7,007 nucleotides of DNA. It comes from an uncultured Clostridia bacterium (lineage in GTDB: Bacteria; Bacillota; Clostridia; Christensenellales; Borkfalkiaceae). Position 1 is the first letter of the stretch; every line of letters starts with the position of its first letter. Where the stretch lies: NCBI GenBank assembly GCA_947629875.1, contig CANRFK010000076.1:1-7007 (forward strand), in the 5' to 3' direction. The notes under the pieces are model-generated. The model ran no database searches and was not told the origin of the DNA. It was given only the letters and a program-made list of their open reading frames with translations. Below are positions 1 to 4,943 of this stretch, in pieces. Both the position numbers and the translations under genes were made by a program.

Positions 1-1646
1 AGGGAAAGCAAGTAGAAGTACACGGGCTGCCCGCCGTAGTGGAAGTCGACATCGCAATCGGGGAAGGCCTCCTGCACCTTGGCGGCGAGCGCCTGCGCGT
101 CGGACTCCTGCACATCCTCACCGTAGTAGAGGGTGATGACCTCGTGGTAGTCCTCTTTGAGTTTATCGAGGAGCTTCAACACCGTCTCGTCGATGGAATT
201 GCTCTTGGCGAGGATCTTCTTGTCGTCGAGCCCGATGATGTCCCCCTCCTTGATGGAGAACCCGTTGACGTTCGTCGTGCGCACGGCGTGCGTCACTTGC
301 CCCGACTTCACATTGTCGAGGGCGTGGATCATGTTGGTCTTGTTCTCCTCGGCGCTCGCCTCTGGAGAGAACGAAAGCGCCGCCGCAAAGCCCTGCGGCA
401 CGTTCTTGGTGGGAATGACGTGGATGGTGCGGTTCTCGACGAGCGCCTTGGCCTGTTCGGCCGCAAGAATGATGTTCTTGTTGTTGGGGAAGACGAACAC
501 ATTCTCCGCGTTGATCTTCTGCACGGCGGTCGCAATGTCGGAGGCGGAGGGATTCATCGTCTGCCCGCCCTCGATGACGCGGTCGACGAAGAGATCCTTG
601 AAGATATCCGAGAGCCCCTCGCCCGCGCACACCGCAAGCATACCCTGCTCCTTCTTCTCGGCCTCCCGCTTGGCGCGGAGAGCCCTGTTCTGCTCGAGCA
701 TGTTCTCGATCTTGGGTCTGTCGAGTTCGCCGAGCTCCAACGCGTATGTGAGCGCCACGCCGGGGCAGTTGGTGTGCACGTGCACCTTGATCATCTCGAG
801 ATCGCCGATGCAGATGACGCTGTCGCCTATCGCCATGAGGTTTTCGCGGAGTTTGTCGATGTCGGCGAGCGTCGTGCTCTTCTTCAGGTTGATGACGAAG
901 AACTCGGTGCAGTAGGCAAATTGGATCTCGCCGAGGTCCATGTTGATGATGTCCGAGTTGTCGCCGAAGTCGGCGTCCATCGACTGTAAGTTGTTCGCGG
1001 CCTCCGTCTGCACTTCGGAGACGAGCTCATCGCCCATGATCGCCGCCAAAAAGCCGCGCATGATGGTCATGAGCCCCACGCCGCCCGAATCGACGACGCC
1101 CGCCTTCTTCAGAACGGGCAGAAGTTCGGGGGTCTTGGCGAGCGCCCTGTCGCCCTCCTCGATGATGGCGGGGAGGAAGGTCTCAAAGTCCTTGTTCTTG
1201 CCCGCATTCTTCACCGCGTACTCGCTCATCATGCGGACGACGGTGAGAATGGTGCCCTCTTTGGGAATGGCAACGGCGTTGTAGGCGACTTTGGTGCCCG
1301 CTTCCAGTGCCTTTGCGAAGGCCTTGGTATCCACATCGGCTCTGCCGTCGCGGAGAACCGAGCAGATCCCGCGGAAAATTTGCGAAAGAATGACGCCCGA
1401 ATTGCCCCTTGCGCCGCGGAGCGCCCCCTTGGAGACGCTGTCGCACACCTCGGGGAAGCTGTTGGAAGCCGCGGACGAGAGCTCCTTGACGGCGGACTGC
1501 ATCGTGAGGGACATATTCGTGCCCGTGTCGCCGTCGGGGACGGGGAACACGTTTAGGGCGTCCACTTTTGCCCGATTGTTATCGAGCATTTTTGCGCCGA
1601 CCAACACCATTTTGCGAAAGACGGCGCAATTTATGGTTTTTTGCAT
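1..1646 (-). CDS. fakA: Fatty acid kinase ATP-binding subunit FakA (DAK2/DhaL domain, YloV family), 3' end cut by window
   Basis: FakA uses ATP to phosphorylate fatty acids held by FakB (DegV-like) proteins, giving acyl-phosphates for phospholipid synthesis; it acts in the cytoplasm. The frame is open for 548 codons from ATG 1646 to the window edge. The N-terminal kinase (DhaL-like) domain shows PDGDTGTN at residues 37-44, whose Asp residues bind the Mg-ATP, and the second family signature RGARGNSGVILSQ at about 77-89. A middle domain and a C-terminal DegV-like region follow, with NPSASDIATAVQ and VFPNNKNI motifs. The last visible residues, GGQPVYFYLLS, match the usual end of the family (about 550 residues), so only a few codons are missing. 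The start is supported by AGGAG at 1653-1657, 6 nt upstream. It lies 40 nt behind yloU, probably in the same transcript. The family assignment is firm; biochemical fatty acid kinase activity is inferred from family knowledge. Confidence 0.95.
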   Translation of the reverse strand, partial: MQKTINCAVFRKMVLVGAKMLDNNRAKVDALNVFPVPDGDTGTNMSLTMQSAVKELSSAASNSFPEVCDSVSKGALRGARGNSGVILSQIFRGICSVLRDGRADVDTKAFAKALEAGTKVAYNAVAIPKEGTILTVVRMMSEYAVKNAGKNKDFETFLPAIIEEGDRALAKTPELLPVLKKAGVVDSGGVGLMTIMRGFLAAIMGDELVSEVQTEAANNLQSMDADFGDNSDIINMDLGEIQFAYCTEFFVINLKKSTTLADIDKLRENLMAIGDSVICIGDLEMIKVHVHTNCPGVALTYALELGELDRPKIENMLEQNRALRAKREAEKKEQGMLAVCAGEGLSDIFKDLFVDRVIEGGQTMNPSASDIATAVQKINAENVFVFPNNKNIILAAEQAKALVENRTIHVIPTKNVPQGFAAALSFSPEASAEENKTNMIHALDNVKSGQVTHAVRTTNVNGFSIKEGDIIGLDDKKILAKSNSIDETVLKLLDKLKEDYHEVITLYYGEDVQESDAQALAAKVQEAFPDCDVDFHYGGQPVYFYLLS

Positions 1647-1686
1647 TTTGATCTCCTGAAAGAATGGCTGAAACGCGGAGACGGAG

Positions 1687-2037
1687 TTACAGTTTGAGAC
1701 CGATGACGTTGACGTTTACGGTGTCCACGATCATGCCCGTGAACTTTTCCACCTTGTACTTGACGGCCTCTTTCAGGGATTCCGCCACCGCCTCGATGGA
1801 GACGCCGTACTTGATGAGCACATAAACGTCGATGAAGATCCGGTTTCCTTGGGTCGTAATTTTAACGCCCTTGCCTCCCGCGTCCTTTTTGAGCAGTTCG
1901 GCGAGCGTGTCCGTAAAGCGGTGCGAAACGGTATCCACGATGCCGTAACTCTCCACCGCAGCCTGCGACGCAACCTTGGCAATGGCAAGGTCAGATATCG
2001 AAATTTTTCCGTATGCGTTGCTCGTGCTGACAGACAT
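1687..2037 (-). CDS. yloU: Asp23/Gls24 family envelope stress protein (YloU-like)
   Basis: This 116-residue protein of the Asp23/Gls24 family has the typical pattern: GKISISDLAIAKVASQAA near the N-terminus, an AVESYGIV segment, a central GNRIFIDVYVLIKYG strand region, and a C-terminal VNVNVIGLKL. Members are small cytoplasmic or membrane-associated proteins linked to envelope homeostasis; the exact function is not established. The gene lies directly upstream of fakA (40-nt gap), the conserved Firmicutes pairing, so the two are probably co-transcribed from the promoter at 2063-2091. I chose the ATG at 2037 because AAGGAG lies 5 nt upstream of it. An in-frame ATG 18 codons further upstream (2091) falls inside the predicted -35 box, so it should not be transcribed. 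Confidence 0.9.
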   Translation of the reverse strand: MSVSTSNAYGKISISDLAIAKVASQAAVESYGIVDTVSHRFTDTLAELLKKDAGGKGVKITTQGNRIFIDVYVLIKYGVSIEAVAESLKEAVKYKVEKFTGMIVDTVNVNVIGLKL

Positions 2038-2042
2038 ATGCT

Positions 2043-2048
2043 CTCCTT
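2043..2048 (-). promoter_or_regulatory. Ribosome binding site of yloU
   Basis: AAGGAG on the minus strand, 5 nt before the ATG at 2037. It decides between this start and a longer in-frame reading that would begin at 2091. Confidence 0.85.
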
Positions 2049-2062
2049 GAACCTCAATACCT

Positions 2063-2091
2063 ATTCTACCCCATCGCGCCTGTTTTTGCAA
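2063..2091 (-). promoter_or_regulatory. Sigma-A type promoter for yloU-fakA
   Basis: On the minus strand, -35 TTGCAA (2091-2086), a 17-nt spacer and -10 TAGAAT (2068-2063) are seen directly. The predicted transcription start is near 2056, giving a short leader of about 19 nt. The A/T tracts at 2092-2152 just upstream would suit an UP element for this promoter, and they lie between the two divergent promoters. Confidence 0.75.
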
Positions 2092-2152
2092 GCGATATTG
2101 TAAAAATTTTCCCTCTTTCTAAAAAATTTTCAAATTTTTCCCGCAAATTTAA

Positions 2153-2182
2153 TTGCTTTTTTGCCTCCTCTTATGGTATCAT
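2153..2182 (+). promoter_or_regulatory. Promoter of rpmB, extended -10
   Basis: TTGCTT (2153-2158), an 18-nt spacer and TATCAT (2177-2182), preceded by TGG to give an extended -10. The predicted start is near 2189, leaving a leader of about 65 nt before rpmB. It is divergent from the yloU promoter about 60 bp away. Confidence 0.6.
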
Positions 2183-2185
2183 AAG
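2170..2185. promoter_or_regulatory. Inverted repeat over the rpmB -10 box
   Basis: CTTATG at 2170-2175 and CATAAG at 2180-2185 form a 6-bp perfect dyad with a 4-nt centre. It covers the -10 hexamer of the predicted rpmB promoter. It could be an operator half-site pair, but it may also be chance because part of it is the -10 box itself. Confidence 0.3.
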
Positions 2186-2188
2186 GAA

Positions 2189-2217
2189 GCGCGGCGTGCG
2201 GGGTTTTGCTGCCGCGC
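2189..2217 (+). promoter_or_regulatory. Hairpin at the 5' end of the rpmB leader
   Basis: GCGCGGC (2189-2195) pairs perfectly with GCCGCGC (2211-2217) around a 15-nt loop. It begins at about the predicted transcription start. There is no U-tract after it, so it is not a terminator. It could protect the 5' end of the mRNA or act in control of L28 synthesis; I recognise no known ribosomal protein leader motif. Confidence 0.4.
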
Positions 2218-2253
2218 GACAAAAAATCGGAATTACCCATCGGAGGTGGAGAT

Positions 2254-2442
2254 ATGTCAAGAGTGTGCAGTATCTGCGGAAAAGGTCAGGTGGCGGGGAA
2301 CAACGTCAGCCACTCCCACCGCAAGACGAAGAGGACGTTTGCGGCGAACGTGCAGAAAGTCACCTATAAGCAGGATGGCAAGGTGACGACGGGCTACGTC
2401 TGCGCGCGTTGCCTCAAGAGCGACAAGGTAGAAAGAGTTTAA
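2254..2442 (+). CDS. rpmB: 50S ribosomal protein L28, four-cysteine (zinc) form
   Basis: This 62-residue protein matches bacterial L28 over its whole length: SRVCSICGKG at the N-terminus, GNNVSHSHRKTKRTF in the rRNA-binding part, and a C-terminal GYVCARCLKSDKV. Two CxxC pairs (C5/C8 and C50/C53) mark the zinc-binding form; the zinc is inferred from these pairs. L28 is a component of the large ribosomal subunit. The ATG at 2254 follows GGAGGTGG (2242-2249) at good spacing; a longer reading from 2206 has no such site. It is the only plus-strand gene here, with its own promoter (2153-2182) and terminator (2459-2493). Confidence 0.97.
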   Translation: MSRVCSICGKGQVAGNNVSHSHRKTKRTFAANVQKVTYKQDGKVTTGYVCARCLKSDKVERV

Positions 2443-2458
2443 CTTTTATAAGAAGCGG

Positions 2459-2493
2459 GAGCCGCAACGTTTGGTTGCGGCTCTTCCTTTTTG
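2459..2493 (+). terminator. Intrinsic terminator of rpmB
   Basis: GAGCCGCAAC (2459-2468) pairs perfectly with GTTGCGGCTC (2474-2483), a 10-bp stem with a 5-nt loop. TTCCTTTTT follows. It starts 17 nt after the rpmB stop codon. Confidence 0.9.
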
Positions 2494-2514
2494 TGCGAAT
2501 TTTTCTGTGTGAAA

Positions 2515-2540
2515 GCACCGCGGCAACATTGCCGCGGCGC
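2515..2540. terminator. Second GC-rich hairpin between convergent rpmB and lipoprotein genes
   Basis: GCACCGCGGCAA (2515-2526) and TTGCCGCGGCGC (2529-2540) form a stem of about 10-11 bp with one A/C mismatch and a very tight loop. T-rich flanks are short on both sides (TTTG on plus, TTTC on minus). It may help stop transcripts arriving from either direction, most usefully from the lipoprotein gene, which has no better terminator. This role is inferred. Confidence 0.45.
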
Positions 2541-2573
2541 TTTGTTATAATATGCGTCCCCTCTACTCTCTCA

Positions 2574-2687
2574 CCCCGCGCGCACATTCCCTTTTCCCGC
2601 CCCTTTCGGAAGCCCCCCTTTCTCTCGCCCCCTCCCGGGAGGGGGGTAGGGGGGTGGGTCTATCCTTGCTTCCCCATCTTGGGGGAA
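2574..2687. repeat. GC-rich palindromic intergenic repeat, copy A
   Basis: The stretch begins with CCCCGCGCGCACATTCCCTT (2574-2593). It continues with a perfect 18-bp palindrome, CCCCCTCCC/GGGAGGGGG (2628-2645), then a G-rich run, then CTATCCTTGCTTCCCC (2660-2675) pairing with GGGGAA (2682-2687). The 16-bp CTATCCTTGCTTCCCC and the general order of parts recur in the same orientation at 4651-4874. No convincing coding sequence lies here. It looks like an interspersed non-coding repeat; whether it is mobile cannot be told from two copies. Confidence 0.7.
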
Positions 2688-2715
2688 ATGCTTGCGCCGT
2701 GAGGAACAGAGGTTT

Positions 2716-4398
2716 CTATTCATTCCGAAACGCATCACGAATACATTTAACGTCCTGGGTAGTCGTTCGGATATAATACACAACTGCAGGATCGCCGAAA
2801 TCCGTTGTCGTTTTTCCGTCCGAAACGCCGCAATAGTTAATTGCGCTACTGGAACCCTGAATAGAATTCCATTCCAACAGTGTACCGGAATAATTGACCT
2901 CTGTGATGTCGAGCGCCGTAAGACAATACAAGCCCATAGCGTTCATACTGTGCGGAATAGAAACGGAAGTTATTCCTTTAATCGAAAAGAATGCTCCGGC
3001 AGGTAGCGCCGTTATACCCTCCGGAATTGCAAGAACGCCCGTTAGCTTCACACCCCCTATGGTATATTCCGTCCAATTGGAGCAGCCGAAGAGCCACGCT
3101 TGCTCCATGCTGCAAAATTCGTTCATTGTTCCCTCATATCGAATTGGCAGCGTGTCGATCGCTGAAGCCAGCCGAAAAGCCGCTTCTCCGATGCAACGCA
3201 ACTCTTTCGGGATCGTTAATGAAGTGAGGGATTTCGTATTGAGGAATGCGTACTGCGGCACTCTTTCCACATCTTTGGGAATTGTAAAATCCCCCTCAAA
3301 TTTTTTATCTCCGAAGTATAACGTCCGTGACACAGAATTATCAAACTTTAAGGAACGGATTTTATACTTTTCCGTATTCCCCATAAGTCCGCTATCAAAC
3401 ACATTATCCTCCAACTCGCACCACTGTTCGACCGTACCTCTAAAATGAATTTCCACATTCGGCGCGATACCATAAAAACTTTCATAAACATTTTTGTATT
3501 CTGCATCCGGTTCCACCTGTATTTGCGGACCGAAGGTTATATCCGATAACGATGCGCAACGGAAGAATGCGCGGTTAGCGATCGTAATATCCGTGCCTTC
3601 TACGACAATTTTTTCAAGTTGACTGCATTGATAGAAGGCATTTTCCCCAACTCGTTTCAACCCGTCGGCAAAAGTAACCTTTTGGAGATTTTCGCACGCC
3701 CAAAATACATAAGTCCCCCACGTCTCCACGCTCGCGGGCACGGTGAACTCGGTGAGCGAATTGCACTTGGAAAAACTGCAATAGCCGAGCGTCTCCAACC
3801 CCTCCGCGAGCGTCACCGATTTGAGCGAGGAATTTTGGAACGCACATTGCCCGATGCTCTTGACGCTCGCGGGAATGACAACGCTTTCGATCTCCTCGCC
3901 CATAAACGCCTCATCGCCGATGGCAACGACGGCCTCGCCCTCGTGGGTCGCGGGGATGATGATCTCCGTCCCCTGCGCCTCTCCGATGCCGGTCACGGTG
4001 TACCCGCCCCCTTCGGCGGGCTCATAGGCAAGCCTGTCGGCCATAGGCTGTGGCGCGCCGCACACCGTGCACGCGCCGTTTGCGAAGTTGTGATTTTCGT
4101 GCGCGTGGTTGCAGGTGCCGCAGACGCCGTTCTCGTAATCATGCGCCGCTCTGCCGCTTACTTCGTTTGTGTGCTCGCAGGTCGCGTCGTGCCAGTGGAA
4201 TTCCTCGTCCGACGTCCATGTTGAGGCAAATGTGTGGGTGTGCGGAAGTTCGCCGCCACCGCCGCCACTGCCGCCGCTTCCGCCTGTTCCACTTGTGCCT
4301 CCGCCGGGTTCACCCCCGCCGCCACAGGCGGCTAACCCGAATGCCGCCGTCGCAGCCATCAAGGCCGCCAACAGTCCGCTCATCAATCTGTGCTTCAT
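2716..4398 (-). CDS. Secreted lipoprotein with BspA-type leucine-rich repeats
   Basis: This 560-residue protein begins with a lipoprotein signal: positive MKHR, a hydrophobic stretch, and lipobox LAAC with Cys25. A Gly/Ser-rich linker (about 26-49) follows. Residues 53-113 are rich in His and Cys (HTHTF, HWHDATCEH, CGTCNHAH, CTVC), possibly binding metal. From about residue 155 BspA-like (LRR_5) repeats appear, such as VVIPASVKSIGQCAF, LETLGYCSF and LTSLTIPKELRCIGEAAF. Three GTxxEW/F modules interrupt them (residues 321, 423 and 505). Such proteins are surface-exposed and often mediate binding; the ligand here is unknown. The ATG at 4398 follows GGAGGT (4404-4409) by 5 nt. The gene has its own promoter and structured leader (4399-4626), is flanked by two repeat copies, and changes from GC-rich to AT-rich near 3660-3720. 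Fold and lipoprotein calls are firm; the role is unknown. Confidence 0.88.
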   Translation of the reverse strand: MKHRLMSGLLAALMAATAAFGLAACGGGGEPGGGTSGTGGSGGSGGGGGELPHTHTFASTWTSDEEFHWHDATCEHTNEVSGRAAHDYENGVCGTCNHAHENHNFANGACTVCGAPQPMADRLAYEPAEGGGYTVTGIGEAQGTEIIIPATHEGEAVVAIGDEAFMGEEIESVVIPASVKSIGQCAFQNSSLKSVTLAEGLETLGYCSFSKCNSLTEFTVPASVETWGTYVFWACENLQKVTFADGLKRVGENAFYQCSQLEKIVVEGTDITIANRAFFRCASLSDITFGPQIQVEPDAEYKNVYESFYGIAPNVEIHFRGTVEQWCELEDNVFDSGLMGNTEKYKIRSLKFDNSVSRTLYFGDKKFEGDFTIPKDVERVPQYAFLNTKSLTSLTIPKELRCIGEAAFRLASAIDTLPIRYEGTMNEFCSMEQAWLFGCSNWTEYTIGGVKLTGVLAIPEGITALPAGAFFSIKGITSVSIPHSMNAMGLYCLTALDITEVNYSGTLLEWNSIQGSSSAINYCGVSDGKTTTDFGDPAVVYYIRTTTQDVKCIRDAFRNE

Positions 4399-4408
4399 AA
4401 GTTACCTC

Positions 4409-4424
4409 CGAAAAAATTTTTTCG
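4409..4424. promoter_or_regulatory. Perfect A/T palindrome touching the lipoprotein ribosome binding site
   Basis: CGAAAAAATTTTTTCG is a perfect 16-bp palindrome whose edge overlaps the GGAGGT site at 4404-4409. It may act as a bent-DNA or protein-binding site, or form a weak hairpin near the ribosome binding site. Either function is inferred. Confidence 0.35.
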
Positions 4425-4525
4425 CAGTAAAAATCGGCACAAAAAAAGTGTGCCCTCAACCGAAGACACACTGCGTTGGTATCTCCGATTGTTGTCACAC
4501 AAGTTTTTTCCGGTAAAAATGGCAC
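4417..4525. repeat. Imperfect direct repeat in the lipoprotein leader
   Basis: On the plus strand TTTTTTCGCAGTAAAAATCGGCAC (4417-4440, given here as TTTTTTCGCAGTAAAA plus ATCGGCAC) recurs at 4504-4525 with two single-base gaps and one change. One copy lies just after the terminator and the other in the downstream arm of the large inverted repeat, as the transcript is read. This creates alternative pairing partners within the leader. Confidence 0.5.
4441..4472 (-). terminator. Intrinsic terminator inside the lipoprotein leader (candidate attenuator)
   Basis: Read on the minus strand, AGTGTGTCTTC (4472-4462) pairs with GAGGGCACACT (4457-4447). This gives an 11-bp stem with two G-U pairs and a GGTT loop, running into a seven-T tract (4447-4441). 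It lies about 120 nt downstream of the predicted transcription start and 42 nt before the ATG. Transcripts from the promoter at 4598-4626 must therefore cross it to reach the gene. It could instead stop read-through from the dipeptidase operon, but no good promoter fits between it and the gene. Confidence 0.8.
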
Positions 4526-4597
4526 GCGGGAAAAAGAGATACACAAAGCTTATTTTGTGCTCTCGCAGTGCCATTTATTAACTTGTGTGACGCAATC
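4487..4597. repeat. 111-bp imperfect inverted repeat at the start of the lipoprotein leader
   Basis: GATTG(TT)GTCACACAAGTT at 4487-4505 is mirrored by AACTTGTGTGAC(G)CAATC at 4580-4597; the 12-bp core is perfect. Inside it AAATGGCAC (4517-4525) pairs with GTGCCATTT (4568-4576). Nearer the centre GAGA pairs with TCTC and CACAAA with TTTGTG around a GCTTAT loop (4536-4564). As RNA this would be one long interrupted hairpin covering the first ~100 nt of the predicted minus-strand transcript. As DNA it resembles a small element with terminal inverted repeats; no target-site duplication was seen. Confidence 0.7.
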
Positions 4598-4626
4598 AGT
4601 ATATCACAACGGAAACCAATTTACAA
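4598..4626 (-). promoter_or_regulatory. Promoter of the lipoprotein gene, extended -10
   Basis: On the minus strand, -35 TTGTAA (4626-4621), a 17-nt spacer and -10 TATACT (4603-4598), with TGA directly before it as an extended -10. The upstream DNA is A/T-rich. The start point should be near 4591, which leaves a leader of about 193 nt containing the inverted repeat and the terminator. Confidence 0.75.
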
Positions 4627-4650
4627 GTATTTTTGAAAATTATCCCAGCG

Positions 4651-4874
4651 CCCCGCGCGCATTCCCTTGCCCCACGGGCGAGCCAACGCGTCATCCTGTC
4701 CCGCGCGCACCATTCGTCTACTAAGCGCGGCACGAGCCAAAGGCGAAGTAAGAATCCCGACCAACGAAGTCCGATATCCCCTTCCCCATTTGTATGGGGA
4801 GGGGACACAGGGGGGAGGGGTTGCCTATCCTTGCTTCCCCCTCGAGGGGGAAGTGGCGCGCGTCCTTGCGCGCC
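4651..4874. repeat. GC-rich palindromic intergenic repeat, copy B
   Basis: Starts with CCCCGCGCGCATTCCCTT (4651-4668), close to the start of copy A; a related CCCGCGCGCACCATTC lies at 4700-4715. Three hairpins follow: CCCTTCCCCAT pairing with ATGGGGAGGGG (4779-4804, one G-T pair), the perfect palindrome TTCCCCCTCGAGGGGGAA (4835-4852), and GGCGCGC/GCGCGCC (4855-4874). CTATCCTTGCTTCCCC (4825-4840) is identical to copy A. The remaining part of this 527-bp gap without genes (4627-4650 and 4875-4907) shows nothing I can name. Confidence 0.7.
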
Positions 4875-4907
4875 GAAAGGGGTGTCTCGCCGTACTCCTC
4901 ATTCCGA

Positions 4908-4943
4908 GCCCTGCGCCCGCGGCTTTTACCGCGGGCGCAGGGC
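4908..4943 (-). terminator. 15-bp perfect hairpin containing the dipeptidase stop codon in its loop
   Basis: GCCCTGCGCCCGCGG (4908-4922) and CCGCGGGCGCAGGGC (4929-4943) are perfectly complementary. The 6-nt loop (4923-4928) contains the TAA stop of the dipeptidase gene, and the upstream arm encodes its last five residues. No T-tract follows on the minus strand, so it is not a standard intrinsic terminator; it may stabilise the 3' end or act with Rho. Confidence 0.6.

Noticed and set aside
39..989. Long plus-strand reading frame opposite fakA (316 codons)
   Set aside because: It lies wholly antisense to the well-supported fakA frame and is rich in Leu, Val, Arg and Asp as expected for a GC-rich shadow; no ribosome binding site or family match.
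2206..2253. Longer rpmB start at 2206
   Set aside because: No ribosome binding site, and the added residues are not part of L28; GGAGGTGG points to 2254.
2546..2551. Perfect TATAAT on the plus strand after the second hairpin
   Set aside because: No acceptable -35 at 16-18 nt, and no gene downstream on the plus strand.
4415..4440. Alternative promoter between the leader terminator and the lipoprotein gene
   Set aside because: Best candidate is TTTACT with GGCACA at 17 nt, a poor -35; the start would also lie nearly on the ribosome binding site.
4395..4574. 59-codon minus-strand frame in the lipoprotein leader, ending in an ATGA overlap with the lipoprotein start
   Set aside because: No ribosome binding site before its ATG, it spans the terminator, and the peptide resembles nothing I know. 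The overlap is noted because translation through it would disrupt the terminator, but chance is more likely.
4651..4874. CRISPR array or insertion sequence in the repeat-rich gap
   Set aside because: No regularly spaced identical repeats with unique spacers and no transposase frame; the structure is a set of different hairpins.
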